Positions 36,535-48,261 of a DNA stretch of 64,000 nucleotides are shown piece after piece; position 1 is the first letter of the stretch, and every line of letters starts with the position of its first letter. This stretch comes from Toxoplasma gondii ME49 (taxonomy: Eukaryota > Apicomplexa > Conoidasida > Eucoccidiorida > Sarcocystidae). The DNA lies in NCBI RefSeq assembly GCF_000006565.2, contig NC_031477.1:5294183-5358182 (forward strand), given 5' to 3'. A model generated the notes under the pieces. That model saw only the letters and a program-made list of their open reading frames with translations. It was not told the DNA's origin and ran no database searches. The position numbers and the translations under genes were made by a program.

Positions 36535-38074
36535 CCGTAATAACTTTTTTCCTTGAACAAATGTATTACAGTGTTCGATTCGCAGGTTGTCAGCCACATC
36601 TCACGGCTAGTGCAGTCGACTACCACCAAGCGTTGTGAGGCAGAAGTGATGATGGGTTGCGTCGACTTGTGCAAAAAGACGTTTCGTGAGTTTTTGTGGG
36701 GAACACGAAGGAATACATGTTTCAACGAGGTGTACGACGGTTTTCGCTGTGCTGCTTGCGAAATAAAGAGCCCTCTGAGGATGTTAAAACCCGGGCGTCT
36801 AAAAATACATTGTTTTTTTCGTCCTGTCACCGCAACTTTCCGACTCTGAAAATTCTCATGTTTTTGTAACGGTAGTGTCGTAGAACGCGACTGCATTAAG
36901 TACGCGAGATACACCCATCTCTTAGATGGAATTGTTTCACTGCTGAGTCGGTTCACCTGTCAAACTCTAACATATCTCGTGTGCCTGATAAAAGTTAATC
37001 GATTAACTGTAGCCGAAGAAACATCGCGCCTATCGGACCTTTACTGATCCAAAATTTCTCATAGTGTCATAAGGAAATTATGACTCGAAAAGGGGGAATG
37101 CACCCCAGAAACGTATTGTCTCTATTGCACACGCTCCGCACAGGACGGCCACGTGGGGGACAACCGTCCTACTACTTCAAAACGCAAGGGGAAACGAAGA
37201 TTTTTCGGGACGGAAAGACAAAGGGAAAGAAGTTGAAAAACACCGATTGAATCAGGTGTGCTACCCTAGACAGTCGACACTCCATTCACCAGGCAGTGAA
37301 GAGCATGATTCTGTTGAACATCGGGACCTCGTGACTTTCGGCATACACCGATATGACTTACTGAATCTTAAGAAGCATATCGCTCTAGCCCAGCACTTTA
37401 CCAACGTTGGCTGTATATCTCACAGCTGTTCGGTCGGTTCATGTCGGTTCATGCGTCAGCATCCTCGAAACCGTTGCAAAATCCGTCCGAGTCGGATCGC
37501 TTCGGCAACACTCCTTCAGATGTGTGCAGTCTATAGACAAGCTCTTGCAGACTGAGTTTTACTTCGGTAGACGCTGCAACGCGTACGACTGGAAGGACAG
37601 ATTTAAACTCGTTTTGGTTTCAACGGTTCTTCAATGGCGTGCACGTTTCATAGGAATGTTCCGCAGAAGGAACACTTGCTGGGAGATGTCGCGATCAGTA
37701 GATCGTTATCGGAATCGACTGTTGGTGGTCAGGCAGAAATAACGTCACAACGGGAAAAAAAGTTCCTGCACCCGCGAAAGAAACGAAAGGCAGCGCAGCC
37801 GTTCAATCTGGCCTCCAGATTTACTGGAGTTGCCTCTAAATCGTTTTCTGGGGGATGTCGAACGGCTCGCGAGCATTCTCGAGGCCACATCCGTTCATCT
37901 CAGAGCGTCGCCTCCACACTGATCTACGCCTATTTCCTGTTCCTTGCCCCACAATCTGTGTTGTACCCCTCTATGATTCCGCATAATTTGTTGGTGATTC
38001 GTTCATATTCTCGTGACTTGAGTGTTGTCCGCATTGACTTTTCACCCACAGAGATTGAGAGGCTGTCAAACAAG
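36535..38074. other. Spacer between the two secreted-protein genes
   Basis: No separate gene is seen. The frame of the downstream gene stays open back to an ATG at 37634, so the last 440 bp could be coding or 5' UTR. The rest is unique sequence without repeats. Confidence 0.5.
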
Positions 38075-40139
38075 ATGCGTGAAAGGAGCTCTTGTGAATC
38101 GGCTGGTCAGTTTTCCACGATTTCGCATCGTCAGGACAACCCGCGCCTGCGGCTTTGGATTTTTGTCGTTTTTGTTGTTACAAGCACTCTAGTTTCCGGG
38201 GTTTCTTCCTCCTTTGCCTCGTGGGCGAGCGCAGCCACAACACGACCTCTGTCAGGTGTGGTTTTTCCAGCCAGTGTTCTGCTCCAGCATCCAGTCATTC
38301 GTGTAGGTGGCGGAACTACACGGGCAATTTCGCAGTTTCAGCAGCCACCAGCTACGGCCATCGTAGGATCCCAGTTTCAGGCAGGAGCTCTGAGTCATCC
38401 GGGCAATCCTGCCACTCTCACTTCCACCCTTCTGCGAGGAGGCGATGTCAACCGTCCATCTGTTGTTCTTCTGCCTCCCAACGGACAGTTGCAAACAAGC
38501 AGCAATGCCCCGTTGTACGTCCTTGCTTCGCCGGAGCCGTCTAACCGAGCAAGACGACCCGGCCTCACCCTTAATCAGAGAAGTTTCTATGATAATCCTC
38601 CTTTTTACCCGAAAGACTTGGTCACTCCTCAGTTCGAGGAGAGACTACCGAACTCGCAGACGGTCCAAGCGGGTGACCGGATAGCCAAGGCAGGAAACAC
38701 TGCCCAAGGCCACTCCAGCCGCAAAGATCCAATGCTCGAGTTACATCCTGATGAGGAGGCGCTGAGGCAACGAACCACCTACGACCCAAGCACCTTGAGT
38801 CAAGTGCAAGGGAACCCGGTAGTTATCACTGAGCTGGGTATGCCCACAGTCGCAGGAAGTTTGGAGAAAGGCTTCAGAATAGAGCTGGGTAACACAGTGA
38901 CAAAAGAAACCCATCTCGGTGCACCCACCTCCCGCTCGGCTCCATGGGGGGCAGGGAATGCCAGAATGAGTGAAGCAAAACCCACCCTTGCCAGTGACAC
39001 GGACGGTCGCTACGCTTTGTATGATCGCGAGAGCTTCTGGAGTATAAACGGCGAAACATCTTCTTCACACTTACGGGAGAACATTGCCTCTGAACCCAGC
39101 TTTATATCGGATCAAACCGCCATCGGTGAGTGGATATGAGTTCGCAGCGTCAGTTTCCTAGCGTGAGAGGGCTCCTTTTTGTGCTGAAGATACGCATTCT
39201 TGCTTCAGCCCAAAGGAACATTCAGGCGGCCTTCAGTGCCACCTGATTTTCGAGTGTTTACTGCTGTACGGCTGTTGCATTTCGACAGAAATGCACAGGC
39301 ACGAGCAACGTCCTTGCTCACCTAGGTATAACACCACCTTTCGGTGTACAGAAAACACGGAATGGGAGGCAGTTGCTCCGCTTCGCGAAAACGACTCTTC
39401 TCTTAGCTCCCAGGATTATCCTCCACACTGCGACTGTACCGAGTTTCCTCCCAGGCATTTGCTTCGCCCTGCGCTTCAAGCTTCTGAGTTATCCAGCGAC
39501 CTCCAATTGAGGAGACACACACAGCCAGCTTCTTTATGACTGATTTACACCACCACCCCACTGGACTGCGTAAGATAGCAAAACGTGTTGGACTTCGAAA
39601 AGGCTGCGAGCATCCAGGTTCCAGTGCAACAAGAAAGGTCAACGATGTTTTCCTGTGTTCAATAATGATTCCGAATTGAGTGGTTAGGGAAACGATTTTT
39701 ACTTTTGCGTGAATACTGTTGTCAAATGATGTGTACAGGCCCTGCTCAGGAGGTAGTTTGTCCGATACGGTTCATCGTCCCACAGCTCTGCTTTTCTGAC
39801 CTGGATTGCCCAATCGCTGAACCTGACCAAGAGGGCATATACACGTGCTCGACCATCTCACCACGTATTGAAGGCGTCCCCGGTGTCTGCCGTTTGACTT
39901 GCGACGGCACTCCCAGTTTCCCGTGTCCCATTGGCCAGACTTGCACCGTTTCGATGGACGTTTCCGTCTGCGTCGAATTCTGTCCGCCAGACGGGAACCC
40001 TCCCTGTGATCGTGTTGCTTGTAGCGTTCTCCAGTTTTGTACACGGAACTGGTGTAGAACTCAGGGTGCGTTGCTGGATCCCACACTTTGTGTGCCACCG
40101 TTTGACCAACACGAAGAAGAGTTCTTTTGCATCGCCTAA
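38075..40139 (+). CDS. Secreted or membrane-anchored protein with cysteine-rich C-terminal domain, unknown function
   Basis: The simplest model joins 38075-39125 to 39739-40139 (donor ATCG/GTGAGT, acceptor GTACAG), giving 483 residues. The ATG at 38075 precedes an internal signal peptide or anchor (LWIFVVFVVTSTLVSGVSS, about residues 28-46), an arrangement common in coccidian secretory proteins. An in-frame ATG at 37634 would add 147 residues. The middle (about 55-350) is a low-structure Ser/Gln/Thr-rich region without cysteines. The last exon is packed with about 17 cysteines in spacing that suggests a disulphide-bonded extracellular domain (e.g. CRLTCDGTPSFPCPIGQTC and VACSVLQFCTRNWC). An alternative middle exon starting at 39290 is open to a stop at 39539 and has its own cysteines; it may be a second terminal exon. 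I recognise no family. Confidence 0.62.
39290..39539 (+). other. Possible alternative terminal exon of the cysteine-rich gene
   Basis: The acceptor TTTCGACAG at 39281-39289 is followed by a frame that continues the phase-1 donor at 39125 for 82 codons to a TGA at 39537-39539. It contains the cysteine motif HCDCTEF. Whether it is used, skipped, or internally spliced (donor GGT/GTACAG at about 39347) cannot be decided from sequence. Confidence 0.35.
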
Positions 40140-41335
40140 TCGATAGGAACGTAGCTGTGGCAGCACCCTTGAGGAGCTGCAGTGGCAACACCACCTTTGT
40201 ACGGGGATCGCAGGTTCGATCTAATAATCTTCAGACCACCTACGGCTTTTGGTATTTCGAGGTCACGCCAACAGCGGGAACGGAACTGTGTTTCAACGGA
40301 AGGACACATTTAGCCTTGCTTCAGGGCCATCACAAACTTGGTTCCGTTTTGGTTTTCTCTAGATCCTACCAGCTTAGCCGGTCACAAACGTGAAGAAACA
40401 CACGCGGCTGCACATATGCACATGCGCGTGTCTGTGTGTCGACCCAACAGGGGGCTGTGACCTGCTCGTTTTATGGGTATGTTTTGTTTCGAGTTTCCAC
40501 GGCAGAGAGGACCAATGACTCCGTTAGAAAACGTCTGGAACAGGGAACAGCTTCAAAGACACGCGCTGTATCGACCCGTAAAACGAATCAAATAGGCAGT
40601 GTGGAGTCAAAACGAACGTTGCGTCTTCGTAGTCCCCGCGGGCGCCCTTTAGAGAAGACCGGTGGTCTCCCCGTCGTCCACGCCGCCGTCTTTTTCTCTC
40701 GCGTCGTTCCCCCATTCCACGCTTCGACCTAAAGGACTTCCTGGATACGTTTGAATGCCCCACGACACACAAGTTATACAAGTGTCGTTTTGTGCTTGTG
40801 CACACTCCACTTCTCGTCACATCCTTTCGAAGTTCGGCCAACTCCCCCCGGTACTCAGTTCGTCGCTGCAGAACAGCCACTAATATCAACTCTCTCCCCG
40901 TACACCGCAGCTCCATGCGATTTTTGCGCACGGAGAGGCGCTCTGGCTTCTTTGTATCTTTTTCGGACTCTCGGTTCCGAAAGTTCTAGAGAAACATGCT
41001 CCCTTCTCGGACACTGGAAAATCCCAGCGTCGGCCCGTGTACATGGTCTGCCGCCCTTCCCTGCCGTGTTTGCAAGAAGTCGAACAGACACATAAAACGG
41101 CGAGACGCACGGCAGGTGCAAACTTCCACGAAAGATCCTGAAAAACGAGCCTCCTCGGTGAAAATGGTCCCGGCGCTGCGAGCGAGTTTTCGTCCTCCCC
41201 CCCACCCCCCGCCCCCCGAGGTTGCTTCCGAAACATCCTAAACACACAGTTGTAGGTTGTAACTGAACGCAGTTCCCAAGCAGACGCCACAGGGGAAGCG
41301 GCTTTTCAAAAGTCAACGAAGCTACATCCCCGCCT
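40140..41335. other. Convergent 3' spacer, cysteine-rich gene / V-ATPase E
   Basis: No gene is supported. It should hold the two convergent 3' UTRs. The notable element is a C-tract at 41197-41217, which reads as G-tracts on the V-ATPase E coding strand, 120-140 nt after its stop. Confidence 0.6.
41197..41217 (-). promoter_or_regulatory. Potential G-quadruplex downstream of V-ATPase E
   Basis: On the minus strand the element reads G6-C-G6-T-G7 within 21 nt, long enough to supply four G3 runs. It lies 119-139 nt past the V-ATPase E stop codon, in the presumed 3' UTR or termination zone. The sequence is plain; the folded structure is inference. Confidence 0.5.
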
Positions 41336-43260
41336 TCATTGATGGCTCGGGAATAAGGTATGGCGAATCGCCGGTGCACATTCAACGATGACCATGCGCA
41401 AGCGAGCGTCGAAGGTGTTATCGCAGGTGATGCGGCCATCACGAGTCATCAGCACTACGCCACCGCAGCTGTTTGCACACACAGAGGACAGACAGAAGCG
41501 ACCTTGAAGCTAAACGAAACTTGGTTTACGCGCCTCGGTTATACACGCGACAGAAAGACATTGCGAGTCTCTTGAATCCCATTGATGCAGAGTCTCAATC
41601 AAAAAAGAGACAGCAATTCCAGCCAGATATGATCGCGACCTCTGAAAAGATCTTTCGGCTCTTCTTCGCCCTTCTGCAGTCGCCTCCCTTCGCTGCGCCA
41701 CACGAGGCCCTTTCTGCCGTCTTCCTGACCTTCGCAGAATCCGCTTTCTCTTCCTTCTTCCCTCCCTCGCTTTGACTTCTCCTCTCTCGTGTCCACTTCT
41801 TCTTACCACGACATTCCATCATTGTCGGCCGATGGCGGAGGCGGGAGGTATCGACCCGATTTATCGAGAGTAGCTGTAACTGTCTTGTGCAGGCCCGCCT
41901 CTGTGCGCATGATTTCACTGTATCTCTTCACCGCGTTCGGAAGCACAGCTTCCACCAGTGCCTTGTCCATCTCGCGGCAGCGAACGATAACTTCGCTCTC
42001 GAGAAGGCGCAAAAGACCCTAAAGACGACAAGCCACAGCCTTACAAACATCAAAGCCTCTTCTCATGTCTCCAGCTTCTTCCTGAGGGAGCAAACCGGAG
42101 GATGAAACATGGAAGAAAGGCGAAACGAATGTCACTTCATTCTTCTTCTGTCGCCATCGCATCCCCAACACTTCCCTTCTGCGCTAACGAATCGAACGGT
42201 AGTCTTGCATTTCGCAAACAGCCGCTGGTCTCAAAGACCCCGACAGTACCTTGCGTGGCATGCCTGCCAGGAAGTCTACACAGACCATCACCAAATCTAT
42301 GACCATTAAGATAGACATCCTTCACGACTCCGCATGAACAGACACTTGAATGTAAGCACGACTTTCGCCCCGACGCTGTCTGCCTCGTTCGGAATCGGAG
42401 AACACGAAGATTGCATCGGGAGTCGCGGCACTCTCTTCGCAGACGGCTGCGTCTTATTTTCCCCTGAGAAAACTAGCAGTTCCTCGCACCTGGACAATCA
42501 AGTCTTCAAGAAGCTTCTGGTATTTCGCTCGGTCGCGGCTAACAGCGGAAAGCTGCGTCATGGCCTGGCTGTACACCTCGGATAGGACTTGGTCCTGAGC
42601 AGAGATTCGGCGCAGGCGAGCTTTGTTGACCGCAGTCGATCGGTCGCTGCAGGGGAGCAGCGGACAGAAAACGCAGAAACGTGCCGTTGCTGCTGCGGCC
42701 CTTTCTTTGTTTCTGACACACTGAATTGCCCGACTCGGGACGCACAAAGACTCGAATCGAAAAAAACTCAGCACACCCGTGAACAGTGACCGCATCCGTG
42801 ACCTACATGGCTCTCTGGGTTTCGAGTTTCTTCGCCTTCTTCTCGTACTCCTGGCGAATCTTGTCCTTCATCTGTTGCACCAACTTCAGCTTCTCAATGT
42901 TGAAGTCCTCGAGAGACCGAGCTTCGATCTCCTGTGCCTTGTCGCGGGCCTCGTTCAGAATGAACTTGACCATCTGCTGGATTTGCCGCTGGGCCTCTGC
43001 GTCGTCCTGAGCAGAAAATCGAAAAGTGGAGAAAGAAGGTAACTGCTGTTGATTCGGAAGGTCGGGAAACAGGGAACCAGGCGACCTCTGAAAAACGGGG
43101 AAACGTTGTGAAAACATTTTCTCCAAGTGAAACACGCGAAGGACAGGGAAAAGAAGAGACGACGAAGCTGGTCGACGGCAGGGTGCCAAAAAAGGAGAGA
43201 AACTCAGAAAAAGAGCACAGAAGTCGTCGTCGGAGACACGCCCTGTCTTACCATCGCCAT
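41336..43260 (-). CDS. VMA4: V-type H+-ATPase subunit E, 5 exons
   Basis: Exons in transcript order are 43252-43260, 42807-43006, 42490-42646, 41807-42018 and 41336-41468 (complement), giving 236 residues (family about 226). The start context is GGCAAAATGGCG. The N-terminal half is the long stalk helix (QIQQMVKFILNEARDKAQEI, then KLKLVQQMKDKIRQEYEKKA). The C-terminal half has the family blocks GLLRLLESEVIVRCRE, LPPPPSADNDG and SCCGGVVLMTRDGRITCDNT followed by FDARLRMV, and ends APAIRHTLFPSHQ. Subunit E pairs with G to form the peripheral stalks that hold the catalytic V1 sector against the membrane sector, in acidic compartments and possibly at the plasma membrane. The first coding exon is only nine nucleotides (Met-Ala-Met) and depends on the donor GTAAGA at 43251. 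Confidence 0.96.
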
Positions 43261-46200
43261 TTTGCCGAGGGGGGCGGGTGCTGGTGAACTTGACAGGGTC
43301 GGAAAAAAGATTGCGAATTCTTCTCTGCAGAGAACGGCGCACGTGGCGGCAATGGGGGAGAGAAATAACAAACGAAACACAGCGAAGGAAAGAGAAAAAG
43401 GGACTGGAATCACACGGGGAAACGGAAAAGAGAAGTGGTGAGAGCGGGGGGTAACGAGAAGGACCTAGAAAGATACAGAACTGAGGTGCAGTGACCGTGG
43501 AAGAACGAAAACAATGCAAAGGTAAAGTGAAACCACTTCATAAGACAGGGGAGCCTGAGAAACAAATGACGACAAGAGAGGCACAAAGAAGAACCAGCAA
43601 GAATGAGGAAAGGGGCAAGTGCTGGATATGTGTCAAGACAAAAGAAAAACAGGAAAAAGAAGTCTGCGACTATACCCCAGCTGCCTTGATGGATAGCGTA
43701 TCAAAAACTCCTTAACATGGGGGAGAGGTAGACTCAGTTATGGAGCGTCGTACAACTCGCGGAGATTTCTCAACTTTTCCGACGCGTGCACACTGCAGAC
43801 ACCGCACTGAAAGGCAGGTCCCCGTTTGATGGAGTTGAACGCAACCACGAGTGGTACGCGAAGAGCGACACAAATTGGACGCGCTTAGATATCTGGTAGA
43901 AGCAGAACAACTGAACGCCAAGCATTAATGGAAGAAAATAGTCAGGTTAATCGCAGATCCTTCTTAGACGAGTGTGTGTGACGCTAAGAGAGAATCCACG
44001 TAGCCACGCTGGTCTCTCGGCCGCGCTCTCGTAAGCAAAAAAAGAGAAACGGACGAGACAGACGAGAACTGTACTGGAAATTTCTCCCTCTTTGTAGGTT
44101 GCAGAGACGACAAATCGAGTTTTTGTCGCGTGCGAGATCCGCATCACAGGACACGTGCTGGTGTGAGTACGGGTGGTCTTTCGATCGCAGTTGAACTAAC
44201 TCGTGGTAGCGGGGGAAACGAAGGTATATCGGCGCCGTCACAAATCGCTTTTTGCACACAAAAGGTGGTGTCGAACTTGTGTTATTCGCCAGAGAATGCG
44301 AAGAAAAGAACGAACCTACACTAAATGAAGAAATGTCGATGAAGAAAGCCGTCGGCAATTTACTGCGAGCGCGCCACGCGTTGTGCCACACGCCAGTTTC
44401 CTGCAGCGCTGCTGACGAATTGTTTCGCATATACACGCCAGAACTAAACTCGAAGGAAAGCATACATTCAGGTGAAACGAAACTGGGGTAACGCCAAGAA
44501 GCAAAAGGAGGTCTGGGTCGGTTATTGCTCGAAAACACGCCTTTCTCGATGGGCCTGGAAAGTCTGGAGACGGGAGTCCAAGGAGTCGCCGCCCGACCCT
44601 TTGCTTTTGAAGACGCAAAGAAACTCAGTCGAAATCAATTTCGAAAAGTCCCGTATTTGCCGCAAACTCTTTTTGCACATAGCCGCACATGCCCAACAAG
44701 CAAGCCGCGGTGCAACTCAGTCGCTTGCAGCCGCCAGCCCGTCGTAAATTTCTTTGCATGCAGAAGCTCCTTTTTCTTGGCACACGCCCCGTTTTTCCTG
44801 GCATCTCCTTATGCAGGAAAGCGGCAGTGGTGCAGACGAATACAGCGAACACGCGAAATGCACATTCTTTGCGGGGTCAGAAAACAGTCCTTGACTAACA
44901 GTTGGGATACGAGCTTTGCTCCTCGGTGTGAGGGCGAGAAAGGAACGGACAGACCATCAGGCGGGAAGGTTCTTGACGGAATGTTCAGTTCACCCTGAAC
45001 AACCAGCGTTGACCAGGGTTACTTATTTGGAAACAGAAGAACTCGGTCCAGCCTGGAGTCGAACTAGGGACTACATCTGCAGCGCATGATGCCCAATCAG
45101 CGTTTGCGATATTTATTTTCCTTAAGCCCCCACCATTGTGTGCTTACTATAAAGAGTTTTCCTGTTCTGGCTTCGGTGGTGGTGTAGGTTGGACAAGGTG
45201 CCGTAGAGCGCACTCTCTGGGGGTCGTCGAACTCTTCTTTTATAGACGAAACAAACAGCACACCGTGTTCCTTACTAGCCGTAGAAACAGAGCGGAAACG
45301 GGTAAGGGTGATCTCTGTCATATCCCCTTCTAGAATATATATCGAACAGTCTCTGTTCTGGATGCCTGCTTGGGTTTGCTCCCACCAGCCACATCCGCCG
45401 CATTGGAAGGACTTCTTGAACCTCCAAGACCGTCCGATTTTCACGGCGGCCTCTTGCTTCTCACTTTCTTAAAGCACAGACATTCGGAACGCCTGACGGT
45501 TCTGAATCCCCCATTTCTCTGGGTAGCTACGAGACAGCACGGCTTGTGAAGCTGAGGTTTCTTTTCTAAAGCGAAACAGTTCACGGGTCACACACAACGC
45601 ACTCCCCAGAGTTTTGTTGAAGCAGACGGCGCTTGGACTCCGGACGCTCGACTTCCCTTCTGTCATGGATGCAGCGTCACGTGTCACTCAGCTGGAGGAC
45701 AACTCCCACCACTTTGCGACGTTTTCTTTCGCCTGTTGAATGACCAGCCCGCCAGATTGAGCATTTTCGTGGACAGAGCTGGAACTGCGTATGCCAAGCC
45801 TCGAATAAGACCATCGCCTGAAAGCTCTGTTTTGTTCTATTTTTTAATCAATGCAGTCAGCTTCCAACGCCTGTGTTGCCACGATCCTGGCACCAACCAG
45901 GTTTGACTGTACCCTATGAAGCGTGAATTGTCGATGTGTGTATTTTTCTGCAATCGCGTTCGCAAAGACTTTCCTCCAAATAGCGGAAGGGTCTTGTTTA
46001 CAGCTTGAAATTGCTTCCAGAATGCGTTTTTCGCGCTCTCATTCAAGCAAGCAGTTGAACCAAAGTGCGCACCCTCAGGCTGCCACCAGTCCTGGAGGGA
46101 ATGTAAAACAGCGAAGCAACCACTGAATATAAAAACCAACTTCTCCTCTCGGAGCAACGGTACGCTATCCCTGTGGCTTCTGTCAAGGATTTCACGAAAC

Positions 46201-46381
46201 AAGGCCAAACTGTACAAGAGCTCCAGAAAATGCCACCTAAACACACTCGACAGAAAGTGGGACAACATCAGAGAAGAGAGGTCGGGAACGCACAAATATC
46301 GCCGAGGCCGCACGACCATTTTTGCTACGTTATTTCCCGTTTTCCTCCGTTAGCTTTTCTTCTGAGACTGAAGTTTCATCC
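43261..46381. other. Spacer between V-ATPase E and XPF (both minus)
   Basis: About 3.1 kb that should include the V-ATPase E promoter and 5' UTR (right of 43260) and the XPF 3' UTR (left of 46382). No gene is supported; several frames of 80-160 codons lack domains, good start contexts or splice partners. A tRNA-like fragment with a pol III B-box match lies at about 45043-45103 on the minus strand. Confidence 0.5.
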
Positions 46382-46769
46382 TCAGTCGAACTCGATTGGT
46401 GCGTTCAGAAAAGAGTGCAGGTGATGGCCGTCGTCCCTGCAAAGGTACGGAAAACATAAACACCGCGTAGATGAATTTTTTCACTGCATGGCTCCTTTCT
46501 TGGAAAACTAGACACGCAGTCCGCTGGCTTGCCTTCTCTCTTTTCCGTCTCGAAGCTTCTCCACGGCATGACTAGCATACAATCCAACGACTCCGTTGTG
46601 TCTTACGGATAGAAAGACTCGGCAAAAATATGCTAATTGATCTCACAATGACTGGATGTTCTTCGATTACCGGCTGGATCATATCTACAACGGATTCATC
46701 GTACCAGTGCGAATTTGCACATGTAAACGGAAGTAAGACTCCATGAATTTGTGTGTTGCCAAAGATGTG

Positions 46770-46820
<51 letters not shown>

Positions 46821-48224
46821 GTGCATTCTAGATCTGCGGGGGACTGCGGTCGGTCCAAGCTGTAGACAGCACGGAGTGACTTACGCGCCCAACAAATCAA
46901 TCATTTCCTTCTCCGACATAGCTGCGAGATCTGCAAGGTTAGGGACCTGCGATAGCAGAAGTAAAAAGATGCATCTCTTTCCATTAAAGAAGCTTTCTAC
47001 GGTCTGCACTTACAAATAGAGCACTCCTTTCTCTTTTCAGTTTCACTGCCCTTCCGCGTCTTCGTCGCTCCTGTCTCGATTTTGCCCTTCCCCCCTCGCA
47101 ACAAAACAACCATCAACCTATCTATATGTCTACGTACCAGGTGTATATTTCAATAACTATGGTAAGCGAAATACTTGTGGTCAATATCGGGGCCGGTCAC
47201 CCCCCCCCCTTGTGCCTTCACATCTGTGTAGAAACCGGCTGTTCGTGATCTGATACGCTGTCGCTTTCGGCTCGTTTGACTTTGCCGTCCAAAAGTAAGC
47301 AGGATGACGGTACCCGAGAGACAATCAGATTGATATTTTTGCTCGTAACACCAGGGAGACGACGAAGGAAATCGACAGCTGCCGTGTTTGTCGCCGACGA
47401 GGCTGGTCGGACGCCAACGGTGTCTTCCCGCACTTTCGCGGCCTCCTGTTCCTCCGTCAGTTGCAAAGGCTGGACGGCAAGTCTCGTGCCAGTGGGGTTC
47501 CTATTGTTTTTGCATGCAGGGGAGCTACTGCTATCTGTTTTCGTCTGTGTCTTCTCGGTTGCAGCGACCGGACAGACCGCTAGTCGCATCTGCCGACTTT
47601 TGCCGGAAACGCGGCTTTCTGTTCCAGAACTTGGCCCTCTCTCTGGTCGGCTACGCTCGGGTGTGTGTACACCCACAAGCTGCAGGCCAGTGGCAGCTGC
47701 GCGTCTGTTTAGGTTGTCAGTGCTGTCTTCCACGCAAACATTGTTTTGCGCCGCTGTAGCGGGCGTATTTTGCCTCTCCCTGGTCTTTTTCGCTGGAGAA
47801 GTTGGATGGACATCGTCTTCCCTGTCTTTTCCGCCACCTAATGACGGCGGTTCCTTTACCGAGGCGCATACGGCAACCTGGTCACTTTCGGATTCGGCTC
47901 GCACTCGACTTTTCTTGCTTCCTAGCATCGAAAATGTGCTCTGGAAAGACGAGAGCGGCCGCATGTTCATCGCTCGCTGACTCGCGTCGCTGTCTTCCGC
48001 CTCCAGCAGAAATTGCCGGTCAATCGATTCAATGCGACTCAAGTCGGGCTGCTCGCGCCCCGTCTGGTGCACACGCAAAAAACCACACTTGCCCATGAGG
48101 CGAAGCAAAATCCAAGGAATCGAACAGACACTAAACGTTACGGCCAAATTTATCCCCTGTACAAGGCGAATGTGTGCCCAGTTTCCGCACATTGCCGTCC
48201 GAAAACAAAGCACGAACAAACAAA

Positions 48225-48261
<37 letters not shown>

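Noticed and set aside
36884..37080. Possible nuclear copy of mitochondrial DNA in the spacer
   Set aside because: A/T-richer look only; I could not match it to cox1, cox3, cob or rRNA fragments by eye, so no claim is made.
44525..44998. 157-codon plus-strand frame upstream of V-ATPase E
   Set aside because: Does not begin with ATG, has no recognisable domain, and scattered cysteines do not form a pattern.
45837..46319. 160-codon minus-strand frame next to the XPF terminus
   Set aside because: Lies just past the XPF stop, has no domain and no good start; the XPF C-terminus is explained by the exon ending at 46382.
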